NCBI RefSeq assembly: GCF_000189635.1
Contig: NW_002476380.1
Coordinates: 124,001-188,000, forward strand
Source: Tetrahymena thermophila SB210
Taxonomy: Eukaryota > Ciliophora > Oligohymenophorea > Hymenostomatida > Tetrahymenidae
Length of the DNA: 64,000 nucleotides
Direction: 5' to 3'
Positions 53,539 through 64,000 of this stretch are shown here, piece after piece. The translations under genes and the position numbers were made by a program. Positions within the stretch are counted from its first letter, which is position 1; every line of letters starts with the position of its first letter. The notes under the pieces are model-generated. The model ran no database searches. It was not told where the DNA came from and saw only the letters and a program-made list of their open reading frames with translations.

Positions 53539-54298
53539 AATAAACTAAAATTTAAGAGTTTATTTTATTTACATATTTATAGTTTGCTGATATAAATATA
53601 AACATTACTGTTATAAGCTGCATTTTTATAGATAATACAAACTTTGGTACACTAAAAATAATATTCAGTTTAATTGTTTACGTACTCCATTAAATATTAA
53701 AAACTTTACAAATTGATTTACTTCATCATGTTTTTATTTTTATATTATATTTTTAAAATTTATTTCAAAAATTTTTTTAAAAATTAATTTAATATATTAG
53801 ATAACAAAGCACCTAACCTACCTAATTTTATCTAAAATTTTGAGAAGCCTTAATTTTTCAAATTTTGAAAAATAGTAAGTCAAATATAATTTCATCAAAA
53901 AATCTTTATTTGAATATACATTAAATATATAATAATCTTATTAATATTAATTAAGGTTCATTCAAAATAATTTTTTTGAAATTGTATGCACCTTAATTAG
54001 AGTCAGGAAGTAATTAATTTTGATGCTATAAAAGTTTTTTATTCATTTAAAAAATTTCATAAGATTAATTAATATTCTATTTTAAATTTAATATTTACTT
54101 AAGTTAAATTAAACAAACAATAAAATAAATATTCATTCATTATTTAAATATTAAAAAAATGATATATTTTCAAAAATTTATTATTTTTATTATTTGTTTT
54201 TTTGGATTAAGATTAAATTAATTTATTTTGTTTCATTATTAACTTGAAAACAAAAAATAATTTTGTAACAATATTTATATATTTACTAAATTAATAAA
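53539..54298. other. Spacer between convergent genes, with palindrome
   Basis: About 760 bp, A/T-rich, between the 3' ends of giant paralogue 2 (+) and the importin-alpha-like gene (-). The only structure is the palindrome listed separately at 53947-54000. Confidence 0.6.
53947..54000. repeat. Imperfect 54-bp palindrome
   Basis: Arms AATTAAGGTTCATTCAAA and, mirrored, AATTAAGGTGCATACAAT flank an A/T centre near 53974. The arm core ATTAAGG and the text CCTTAATTAG also occur at the ends and interior of the inverted-repeat element at 46962-47264, so it may be a decayed relative; it could also be a simple hairpin of a 3' region. Confidence 0.55.
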
Positions 54299-56404
54299 TC
54301 ATTCTTATATCATCTAATTTTTGTTGTATATTTATTATTATTATGCATGATTTGTATCGAAATAGTTATTACTAATTTATTATTACTAGCTACTACTTAT
54401 TATATTTGATTATTGATTTTACAAGCAATTGTTTTAAATATATAACTTGAAGATATCACCATTTGTTTAATTTTATAGCTCAGATATAGTATTTCTTGCA
54501 TTATAAAAAGAAATAGGCATATTTTTAGCTCTTGTAGGTGAGTTTTCTAAACATTTTTTCTCACTTATTAAGCTATGTTCTAGGAGTTCATTATATAAAC
54601 CTTCTGCTTTTTGTGAAATTTCTTAATTTTAATGGTTAGTAAATTACTCAATTAATGTAAATAATCCGATTTCTTAAATCTACTTCATGTATTTTCTAAA
54701 TTATTAATTACTAGTAAACAAGGTAATTTACTTAAAAAGAGAGCAAAAACCTTAAATAACTACTACCATCAAATCAATATCTGAATTAAATTTAGTAAAT
54801 AGCATTTCTATAAAATTTAATAAACTTTTTTTATCTATTAAGGTTATAATTGTTTCTGCTGTTGCGCTACTAACTAAGTTTCCTAAAAAGAAGCCTAACT
54901 CTTTCTTTACTTTAAAAGAAGAATCATCCATTAAACTCCTCATTAATGGCTTGTAGATTTTCTCTTCAAGAATTGAATCTTAAACACCCTAATCTGGAAT
55001 GCAAGAAATATTAGAAAGAATAAAAGCTGCTGTTTGTCTGTGTGATTCTTTACCAGATTCGATTACTTTAATAATTGAAATTAATACTCCGTTGTCAACT
55101 AATTTTTTAATATATTCATCACAACATTCACTTACAATTGTATTAAGTAAAGTGAGAGATGAACCTATTAACGATTTATTATTATAAATTAACCATGCTA
55201 ACGTATTATAATCATCCTCTGTGCAAACAGAGATATTTGAAGAATCATATAATATTAAATGATTTAAGCATTCTATGACATATTTTTTTTTAGAATCAGT
55301 GTCTGTTATTCTCAATAACAACAACAATAAAGGTGTCAATTAATATGTCTATTTGTTTGTAAAATAAATTAATTTTTAACATTTCTTCAATTCAATAATA
55401 TCAAAGAGAATCTAAACAATCCTCAAAATAAAACAATAAATGAAAGAAAAAATCAATTAGTTACTTCTTCCCTTTGCACTTCAGGAATATACCTAATGAA
55501 ATTCCAAATAAAAAATAAGAGTGAATCATTAAATCTTTCAATATCTTATTCTGTACTTTCTTCTATAACACTTAATACTGCAGTCACTATATCTCTATCA
55601 ACTAACTCAGAACAAAAAAATGATCCAAATTTTGAATCTCCTGCAAGATTACCCATAGTGTGGAAAAGCTATTTTTATATTCAAAAGTATTTAATATTAA
55701 CTTACAAAAATAAAAGTAAGTATCCATACATTATCAATAATTTTTGACGATTTTGAGTATTGAAGAGCCTCGATAAAGTGATTAAATATATTTTTCTCTA
55801 CCATTTCATTTAAATTCTATTTATTTATTATGCATGAAAGCTATGCTAGAATGTAATAACTATAAATCTAAAGGTCTTCGTATTGTAAATACTTCTAAGA
55901 TGTGTATACTGAGCAGAATATATGTAAATTAGACTAAATCATTAAATTTAAAACGGATGTCACTTCAACCATTACTTCTTTTTTACAATAATGATCTATC
56001 CACTCATAAAGCTATTTCATTATATCTTAGCATTATATAATATCTTTCATTTTATGAGAATCCTATAACTGTTGCATTACCTTATTCAACTCCCCTGATA
56101 TTTCTAAGATGTTTGGTATTTCATTTGCTCTATTGTCTTTTTAAGTCATATCCTCCATACCATGGTTGTTTACTTGATCTTAATATAATTAATTATTTTA
56201 TGAATATTATTCTTAATTTTCATCATCCTAAGCTTAGTAACCATTATTTTCAAATAACTTGCTATATGACTAATGTATATTCTTCAAACGCTTTGATTAA
56301 AGTTCTTATTAAACTTTCTTTCTTCTAATTTCTACTCTAAACTCATTCTTTTTATGTGATATAACATTTTTAATCTAACTTTCTTCTTCTTCGTAATAAT
56401 CCAT
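54299..56404 (-). CDS. Importin-alpha-like armadillo-repeat protein
   Basis: Four exons on the minus strand: 55730-56404, 55465-55668, 54732-55348 and 54299-54695; 630 residues. Importin alpha carries NLS cargo through nuclear pores with importin beta. Near residues 20-40 a basic patch (EFRVEIRRKKVQQELQSKR) has the character of an IBB domain. ARM repeats follow; family-typical text includes TMGNLAGDSKFGSFF, LLFFIWNFIRYIPEVQ, TIVSECCDEYIKKLVDNGVL, SHRQTAAFILSNISCIPD and, near the end, IGLFTLIEQFTNHQNQEISQ. The Trp/Asn ladder that binds NLS peptides is degenerate, and residues 60-110 are an acidic Gln/Asn-rich insert, so cargo choice may differ from canonical importin alpha. The tail is poly-Gln-like (encoded by TAA/TAG). 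The last intron, 54696-54731, is only 36 nt but is needed to reach the conserved C-terminal block in phase. Confidence 0.85.
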
Positions 56405-57090
56405 ATCTATATTGCAATTTTTAATAATTAATCAAATTTTTTTTTAATTTAAAAATATTATTTGTTATTAGTTAAAATCTAAACATAATATGATTGATTT
56501 TGGCGCTTTTAATTTAATATTTTTCGTAGGAGTTTGTAAGAATTTTGTTTTTATATTAAAAATTGCGCAAAATAATAAAAATTATTAACTAATAATTCAT
56601 AAAGATTGTAGCAAGATATTTATTTTCATGGGTTGACATTTTTAAACTTTAAATTTTATAATTCATATTTTTATAGTTTATAAAATATTATTAAGAAATA
56701 CTGTAATTAAAATTATTCGAGCCTTGAAAATATTGATAAATACTAAATTATAATTTTAAATAAAAAATTTCAAAATTTTTTAACAATTTATTTAAGCTTT
56801 TACTTAAATTAAATTAGAAACAGAGGTCTGTAAAATTATTTGTTTTAATAAAAAATAAAATCTATTCAAATTAAAATAAATAATTTTTACTTATATAAAA
56901 TCTAGTTACAACATATTCAACAAACTATTTAAATATTAACTTAGTAATTTTGTATTAGATAACCATTAAGTGATGGTAAATAATAGATAAAACAGAATTA
57001 AAAGTGATTTTGGATAATTACTTAAACCTTAATTTATAAGTCAATTTAAAATATACTAATATAATAAAAAATATTAATTTTTTTTGAAAT
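56405..57090. other. Gene-free spacer between two minus-strand genes
   Basis: About 690 bp of A/T-rich DNA; no recognised feature. Confidence 0.55.
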
Positions 57091-60000
57091 TCACAACTTT
57101 GAATTTTCCTCTGATTGGAAAGTTTCTTTCCCATTTAATGAGTGCTTTGAGGAAGCAGGAGCTAACTATGGTGTTTTTTTAAACAAAGTATTTCTTAATT
57201 TCTAACCTATACTTTTGGTGGGAGGCCTATTTAATTTTTCTGAAACTAAACCTGGTGAGCTATCCTAATCGTTTTACACACTGTTGCTTTTACTATCTGA
57301 TTTAATACACACTCCTTTAATTTATTCCATCATTTTAGATTCATTGTCTCTAAAATCTTCCATTACCTTTTTCATTTCTGATTGTTTTATAATAGACAAA
57401 TTATCAAAATCTAGCTATGTTATAATTGTCTAACCAATTGTCAAGAATTTAAATATTGTTAAAATCAAAGAGAAAACACTTGAAGTAAATGATAATATAG
57501 CCTTTTGAAATAATAAAATTACATTAATTTATTTATTAATTTAAGCATTAACAAAATTCAAATAAAATGCAAGTAGAAATTTGAAGATTTTACTGTTAAA
57601 TCTAAAGATTTAATGGCTTGAGAGAAGAAAACAATTTGAACAAAAAGCTATGGAATATGCTCAAATATGGCTTCTTAAATGACTCTAATCATTCTATTAT
57701 TCACAGCCTTGCCTTGCAGAGTAGGGAATATTAGTTTAGTATACCAATTTGATGGAATTACAGTTGTGTTACAAGGTGAGATTACATCCAATAAATCTGC
57801 AATTGCATTAAAATTTCCGAAGCTAGCCACCCAATAATAGCTTAATTTTAAAATAATTGATTAATACAATTTTTTTTAAATTTCTAATTTAATTAATAAT
57901 TTACTGATTTATATTATTGTGCTAACTGCTTAAAGATTGCTTTTGAGTTTTAAACAAATAAATTTTGTAAAATAGTGAAATTTATGTGACAACTAAAATA
58001 ATCGCCCATACTGTAAGCAAATCAAACCTACTATGTTATTCTAGTACTACTAAAAAGCAAAAATTTGTGTATGTATTTAATCTATTTTGCTGACTGAATA
58101 ATAACTGAAGAATGTAGAGTAAATTTTTATACCCGAATATTTAAATATTCATCAATTTCGTTTTTAGAGTATCAACAAATTTTGTTGGGCAATCAGGTTA
58201 ACCACCCAATCTAATTCCTGGCACAAGATGGTTTGTTTATTTTATAACTATTGATACAAGATAAATTTCGTATATCATAGTTATAATAGCAAATATAGAA
58301 TATATAATATGAGATTTCCAAGAAACTCCTCTACCAATTTTATCAAGTAAATCATCATATGCAGTTAGAGGATAAGGACCAAAATAGCAAATCAGCATGT
58401 AAAGAATAAAGAAAATAACAAGAATAACTTTTAGGTAATTATGTTCCTCTAAATACTCATTTAAAACAATAGTATTTTCATCGAATTCAAAGTAGCTATT
58501 TGAAACAAAAATAAAATATCAACAAAAACATTAACAAAAGGCTTTAAATGAAATATATGTTTTTATCAAAACTAAATACAACATTTTAAAGGTAAAATTA
58601 CTTAAATTTGAAATGTATATTTTTATCAAAACTAAATATAACATTTTAATGGCAAAGTTGTTTCTAAATAACATTTTTTTTTTTGAAAAAAGTGATAAAT
58701 TTTAAAAATATAGTTTTTATCAAAATAACTTATGAAATGGTAAAGTTACTAACTTATTCCTAAAATAGTATTATTAGCTTTTCTTTAAATTAAAAAAAAA
58801 AGTCTAATGCTAGTTTTCTGTATATGAAAATTTAATTTTAAAATAAATTAAAATTGAAATTAACTTATAAATTAGTTAAATGTATATTTTCTAATTAAAA
58901 TTTATTAAAATAAAAACTGTAAAATTTATCAAACTAGTTAGTAAAATTATAAAATCTAGTTATTTAAAAAATTTTTTATTTTTTGCTATTAATAATTATT
59001 TTATTAATTTACGTGTCCAATGAAACTAGAGCATTTATTATTTTCCATATGATTTTATTGACCATGCTGCCTATAGAAGATCTAGATGGAGGTTTATGAG
59101 ATTCAAATATTCTTTCTCTAGCAGAATAAGCTAGACTTACATTAATAAATGTTAAAAATTAGTAATCCATTTCGCATGCCATGAAGTATGGGTTTTGATA
59201 ACAGGTTGAGTAAATAGATTTCAAAGCACTAATTGAAAGATTTCTCACTTTTAAAGTAGAAGCTGGCATGCATCTAAGCCTTTCTAATAGCAATTCTTCA
59301 TCATAATTCTAAAGATTTTATGAATCAAAAAAGTAAGGGCACAAAACACTTAAAGGAGCTCTTTTTTTCTATTTTATTAAATATATTTTATTTACATTTG
59401 TCATATTATTTGAATATATTTACAAAAAGTTTATTGAAAATAGCTTTCTGCCCGTATGACATGTCAAGACCAAAATTAGATTTTCTACTTAATGTTGGTG
59501 ATTTTCTTGATGGATTCTGATTCTACATTTAAATAGGTAGCTTAATTGAAGAGTCTATTTATCCTATAATATTAGGTAGTTGAGCGCTCTTTTTAAGGGG
59601 TGATGTCTATTTTAATTAAGGACTGTCAGACTATTTGCATTCATCCTCTATTGGTTTTAGCTTAGGTGTATTATTTATTGAATTTGCAGTCTAAAAAGTT
59701 GGCAAATTCTAAGATAAAGCATCTTGAATTAAATCTTTATCTTCATTAGTTAATGAAAGAGTTGGAGTTGTTTATATTTTTTGGAAAAAGTTATCAGCTT
59801 TATTAGCAAATGTTTAAGTAAATTTAACAAAAAATTCATTTATATTTTCACCTGGGTAAATTGAACAGCACTCTACTAAGAAGCAATATAGAGGATAGTC
59901 AAAGTATAAGTTAGAAATATTTCCAAATATTTCTTCTAAATTTACTTCATTCATTTTATAAGGATTAAAAGCCAAAGGATTTGTTATACTAAACAAAGGG

Positions 60001-63000
60001 AAATTTCTATAGTCAAAATCGAAATCAAGAATAAGCTCTTCTTTGCCAATACTTAGCAATTTTCTTATGTCGTTCAAAGAAGAGTATAATTCTGTCTTCT
60101 TTTGGTAATCGTTTTCAGGTATACCTCCTTAAAATTTCATTACAGAGTGCCATGGGCGAACCATAATTTTTACTTCTTCGCTTTTATCTGATGCCCAAAA
60201 ATTTTTGATGTAAGACTCTTCTTACTTTTCAACCATAATTTATCCATTTTCAATACAGCTAACAACACCCTTTTTTAAAAATGATTGAATTTTATAAAAC
60301 TAATTCAAAATCCAATAAAATCTTTGAATTAAAATAAAAAATTGATTGAATAAACAAAAATAAATCATGTTTTTTAATTCGCTTTTACCTTTAAAAGATG
60401 TATAAGGAAATATGATGGTATGATAAATGTCTATGAGCTTTTGTCTGAGTAAGCTAAATTAAAAAAAATATTAGAAAAATGAAAATAAATTAGCTATTAA
60501 TAAATTAATTATTTACCTATTGTTTATAGATAGTTAAATTGCTTTTTTTATTGCTATTTTTTAGGTTAGTTATTTATTGCTTGGCTTGCGCTAGCAAAGT
60601 TAGTTCCTTTTTCTTTTTCAAATAGCGTAAATGTTCTTGTCATATTGCTTTCCATCTAAAAATTGTCTTCATTAATTAACTCTGAAAAGGCAAGGAAAAA
60701 GGCACTCTCGTGAACAAAGTTTTCATTTGAGCGGACTAAAATGTGCTTGATTGTTCTAAATACCTTCTTTTCATTTAATATAATGCTCAAGAGATTATAC
60801 CAGCTTTCTTAACGATTTCTTCTGTGATCACTAAAAATAATATTTTCAAGGTAAAGAATGCTTTCTTGTACATCAGCGAAGCCTTTGGCTATACCATCAA
60901 TATACTCGAATTCATTATAATCTTCTTTTGAAAGTTTAATTTCTCTATCTATTCCAATTGCCCTGATTCTTGGCTGAAACTCAAATATCAGAGGAATAAG
61001 TTTGCTCCACACTAATCCACTTATCTATTATAAATTAATAAATTGACTTTAATATATATTTAGTTTATATATTATCATACTTTATTGCCACTCAAATATA
61101 TTTCTTCAAGAAAGTTACTCTTAATATTTAGATTACTCAGATCTATGAATGTTTGCAAAAGATTTTTAGATGAGATTCTTGTTTTAATACAATTTTCAAG
61201 ATGAATCACTTTTAGCTGAGCAAAAACTGAATTGCCCAAAGATAAGATAGATTTTAGTAATGATATTTTATATCTTTCCTTCTTTACATCATAGTAATAG
61301 AGAGTAGCACTACTAGAATTAGATATTTTTAGTTTTTGTATTGTTGATTTTACTAGCATAGTACTGAGCTTATTTGTAATTTGAGTAATTTATTTATCTT
61401 CAAAATCACAATCTGATAAATCCAGATCATGCAATCCATTAACACTTAGAACTTCAAAAATAAATTATTCCCATGCATTTTGTTATTTGAAATGGTTGCC
61501 CTTGTAATTTAATCCTAAAAAAAATAAATCAATATAAATAAGTAAATAGAAAATATTTTTATTTTACTTGTTAGGTTAATTTATTTGTTTTGTAATCTTT
61601 ATTCTTTTAATACATCTGCCAAAGCTAATGTTTTGTTCCCGTCCATAGCACAAAAAGAAAGATCTAAATCTTCAAGTACCTTTCCAAATGTATTAAATAA
61701 AGCTGAAAAAAACACACTCCAACCATCGTAGTGTAAAGATGAATTTTTAGAAAGATTTAATTCAGCTAAATTAGGTTAAGTTTATGACTAAGATAGCTTA
61801 TTAAATGCTTGGGAGATGCATTTTATAGAAGCGTTATTTAGAAGACACTCAGAAAGATTCAAATGCTAAATCTGAGAATTTTCTAAAAATACTAAAATTA
61901 AAGAAAACCATGCTCCAGGTTATATTCTCTGGTTCATGCTTAAATCTAGCTTTTCTAAAGATGTTGTCTTATTTTCCTTAATACCTGAACAAATTTATTC
62001 TATTACTTACTCACATAAGGAACAATTTCTTAAACTGAGATATTTTAATTGAGTTGCTTTCAATTTTAAAAGCAATTTTAAACTTTATCCTGTATTTACT
62101 TTATCTCCTTTTAGCATAGGATTATCTGCAATTGAGAAATTCTCTAAATTTTTGACGTGACTAACTATCTATGTTACAACTGCATTTAAACTACTACCTG
62201 TTAATCCTACATTTTCTAAGTACACTCCAGTAATTGTGCTAGAAAAAGTGAAAAATCCTTTTAAAATATTATTCCATTAAATATCAGAAATATCAGTATT
62301 TTTTGATAGTTTTATGGTTAAATCATGAATTTGACAGTCTATTTTATTTAATTAAACATTTTGCTTAGATAAATTTTAAAATAAAATGATTACTGTTTGC
62401 TCCTAAATTTTTTTAATTTAATTCAAGCCATATTGTTTATACTTTTTCAGGATATTTTATGTAGACTTCTAAATGTTTAATTTTGTTAAAAGACAGAAGA
62501 ATATCTATTTTTTACAATAAATTAAAAATTATTTAAATATTTATTTTTTAATAAACTAAAATTTTTTTAATTTTTACTTTTAAGGATATCAACACAACCA
62601 ATCTAACTGCTGGCACACTAATCTCCTAACACAAACTTTTGCAAAATTTTTTAGGAAGTGTTGCAATCTAAGTCAAATCCACCTCTCAATTTGACTTTTT
62701 AAGTAATCTCTTTCCTGTTATTTCTAAAAATTTGCATATTTTAATCTAAATTCTTTTTATATTCAATATTTTAAATGGAGATGTTATTGCAAAAATATAA
62801 CAAGAAATTGTTTTTTAATTAAACAAGCATTTTTCTAGAAACTAAATTATTTAAAAAAGTAATATCATTTAGCCCATAAATACTTTTTTCAATCGGGTCT
62901 TATAAAGTCTTTTGGTTAGCTTACTTAAGACCTTTAAGAAGGCATTCAGCTATCTAATCATTTATTTTGTTATCATTTAAGTTTATCTCTATCAAGTTAA

Positions 63001-64000
63001 TCTACTTTTAGCTCAGCAACCTAAAAATGATATTTTACCAAATTTATCCTGCTTATTTATCTTCAGAAAGCATATGGTTTCCTTTCATTATAAATTTGCT
63101 TAACTTCATCATGGGTATGCTTTAATTTTTAACTTCCACTTAAGCCTCCTCCAAAGCTTCAAGGATATCTATTAATTAATATTTAATGATTAAAAAAATA
63201 AATTTAATTAACATAAAAATCTGTTTTTTTCTTAAAAAATTTTTATTTTTATAACATTTTTCCTATTAAAAATATTTATTTACATGATATTTTTTATTTG
63301 TTTAACTAGTTATATGAAACATCAATTTTTTCTAAAGAATGACTGAAATTTAACATCAGAGATTTAATTAACATTTTCCAAGACTTTTCGCTTAAAGAAG
63401 GATTATGTGATAAATTTATGGATTTCAGACAATAAATATTTTTTGAGTGATTAGTAACTTCATAAAATAGCTTTTCTGAAATTTTTTGAGCCACTGAATT
63501 TGATGTAATTACCTATGATAACTCTAAGCATTAACAATTAATAATCAGCTCATATATTATAATAGATAAATCATTTGTTTACTCTTCATTATTAGGGATA
63601 AAATAACTACCAGAAAGGTTTAATACTTTTAATTATTCTAATCTTTTTTGCTTTTTAGTGATGAAGAGATAAAGACTATCTAAATGTTAACTTATATCTC
63701 CTAAATCTTACATATGGACTTCTTCCACATCCTTAAGATAATCAAAAACACACTAGAAAAATTTATTTAGCTTTCCTGAAATTAAAAATAATTAATAAAT
63801 AAAAAAATAATAATAATAAAAAAAGTAAAAACCTATTGCTAAAGGATTTCCAGATATGTTAATATATCTAAGGGAAGTTTAAATATTTGCAGAACTCTTC
63901 ATCCTATTTATTATTATACTCAAACCTTGAGAAGTCAATTATGTTTAGGATATATCTAAATGTCTTATCTTTGTGAAGTTAAAAACAGAATCAAATAAGT
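57091..64000 (-). CDS. LRR protein fused to polytopic membrane domain (5' partial)
   Basis: Minus strand, 5' end beyond the window. Exons: 63833-64000, 63284-63775, 62578-63168, 62443-62504, 61568-62402, 61081-61514, 60517-61024, 60389-60453, 59424-60299, 59013-59308, 58495 down to 57905, 57594-57840 and 57091-57501; 1857 residues to TGA. The first 900 or so residues are RNI-type leucine-rich repeats (LKVLNLSGSYF, LKSINLSHNPSLSEKSW, LEKLDLSMNQ, LAELNLSKNSSLHYDGW, LEDLDLSFCAMDG, LEEIYLSGNKISG). A 430-residue linker with a Ser/Pro/Gln-rich patch follows, then a membrane part: YLKVILVIFFILYMLICYFG, IIYSIFAIITMIYEIYLVSI, LLTVWAIILVVTQISLFYKI, a WVASFGNFNAIADLL motif, IPQLFVQIVFF, and ILSFTSSVFSLILTIFKFL. 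The tail is charged. No TGA interrupts the frame across twelve introns (40-517 nt), which supports a single gene. LRR-to-polytopic fusions suggest a sensor; ligand unknown. Confidence 0.85.
58546..58765. repeat. 60-bp tandem repeat in an LRR-gene intron
   Basis: Two units with exact 60-nt period share TTTTTATCAAAACTAAATA followed by ACATTTTAA and GG-A-AA; a third, degenerate copy (GTTTTTATCAAAATAACTTA) starts near 58713. They sit inside the 517-nt intron 58496-59012, the longest intron of this gene. Confidence 0.75.

Noticed and set aside
60260..60300. Frameshift at an A6 run in the LRR gene
   Set aside because: Using the acceptor at 60300-60301 instead of an earlier AG keeps the frame in phase.
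1..64000. CRISPR arrays, bacterial promoters, ribosome-binding sites, telomeres and chromosome-breakage motif
   Set aside because: None seen; the sequence is eukaryotic and no spaced direct-repeat array, GGGGTT-type run or CBS-like string was found by eye.

Overview
This window reads as macronuclear-type DNA of an oligohymenophorean ciliate (Tetrahymena/Ichthyophthirius-like). It is extremely A+T-rich. Every complete gene opens with ATG and closes with TGA, and TAA and TAG occur at high frequency inside conserved proteins where glutamine is expected. Genes are split by short A+T-rich GT...AG introns, mostly 50-70 nt and as short as 36-40 nt. A standard-code ORF search shatters the genes, so all models here were built by hand with TAA/TAG = Gln and TGA = stop. 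They were checked by reading frame and splice phase across every intron. I saw no telomeric repeat, no chromosome-breakage-type motif, no tRNA and no rRNA.

Layout. 1-1804 (+): 3' part of a protein kinase-TPR protein. 2456-3652 (+): two-pass membrane protein resembling seipin. 4157-6601 (+): SAC1-type phosphoinositide phosphatase. 7346-9401 (-): TBC (Rab-GAP) plus rhodanese protein. 10073-10649 and 11062-11730 (+): two unrecognised proteins. 11814-15794 (+): voltage-gated-type channel with cyclic-nucleotide-binding domain and zinc knuckle. 16593-17177 (+): small coiled-coil protein. 17970-19469 (+): polytopic transporter-like protein. 20238-24300 (+): 4-pass protein with a long charged coiled-coil tail. 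25290-26540 (+): mitochondrial complex I 24-kDa subunit. 28357-33118 (+): about 1510-residue coiled-coil protein. 33421-43079 and 43339-53538 (+): two tandem giant paralogues of about 3060 residues each, secreted-type ectodomain plus polytopic membrane C-terminus. 54299-56404 (-): importin-alpha-like. 57091-64000 (-, 5' end outside): LRR protein fused to a polytopic membrane domain.

There is no operon logic; ciliate genes are transcribed singly. Themes recur, however: membrane identity and trafficking (SAC1, TBC, seipin-like), cell-surface and sensing proteins (channel, giant paralogues, LRR-membrane protein) and long coiled coils. The tandem giant pair is clearly a local duplication: exon lengths and several intron phases match.

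Non-genic highlights. A 303-bp TA-flanked inverted-repeat element (MITE-like, Tc1/mariner-type ends) sits in a 710-nt intron of the second giant gene. A related-looking palindrome lies at 53947-54000. A 60-bp tandem duplication lies in a 517-nt intron of the LRR gene. The gene-free stretches are plain A/T-rich spacers.
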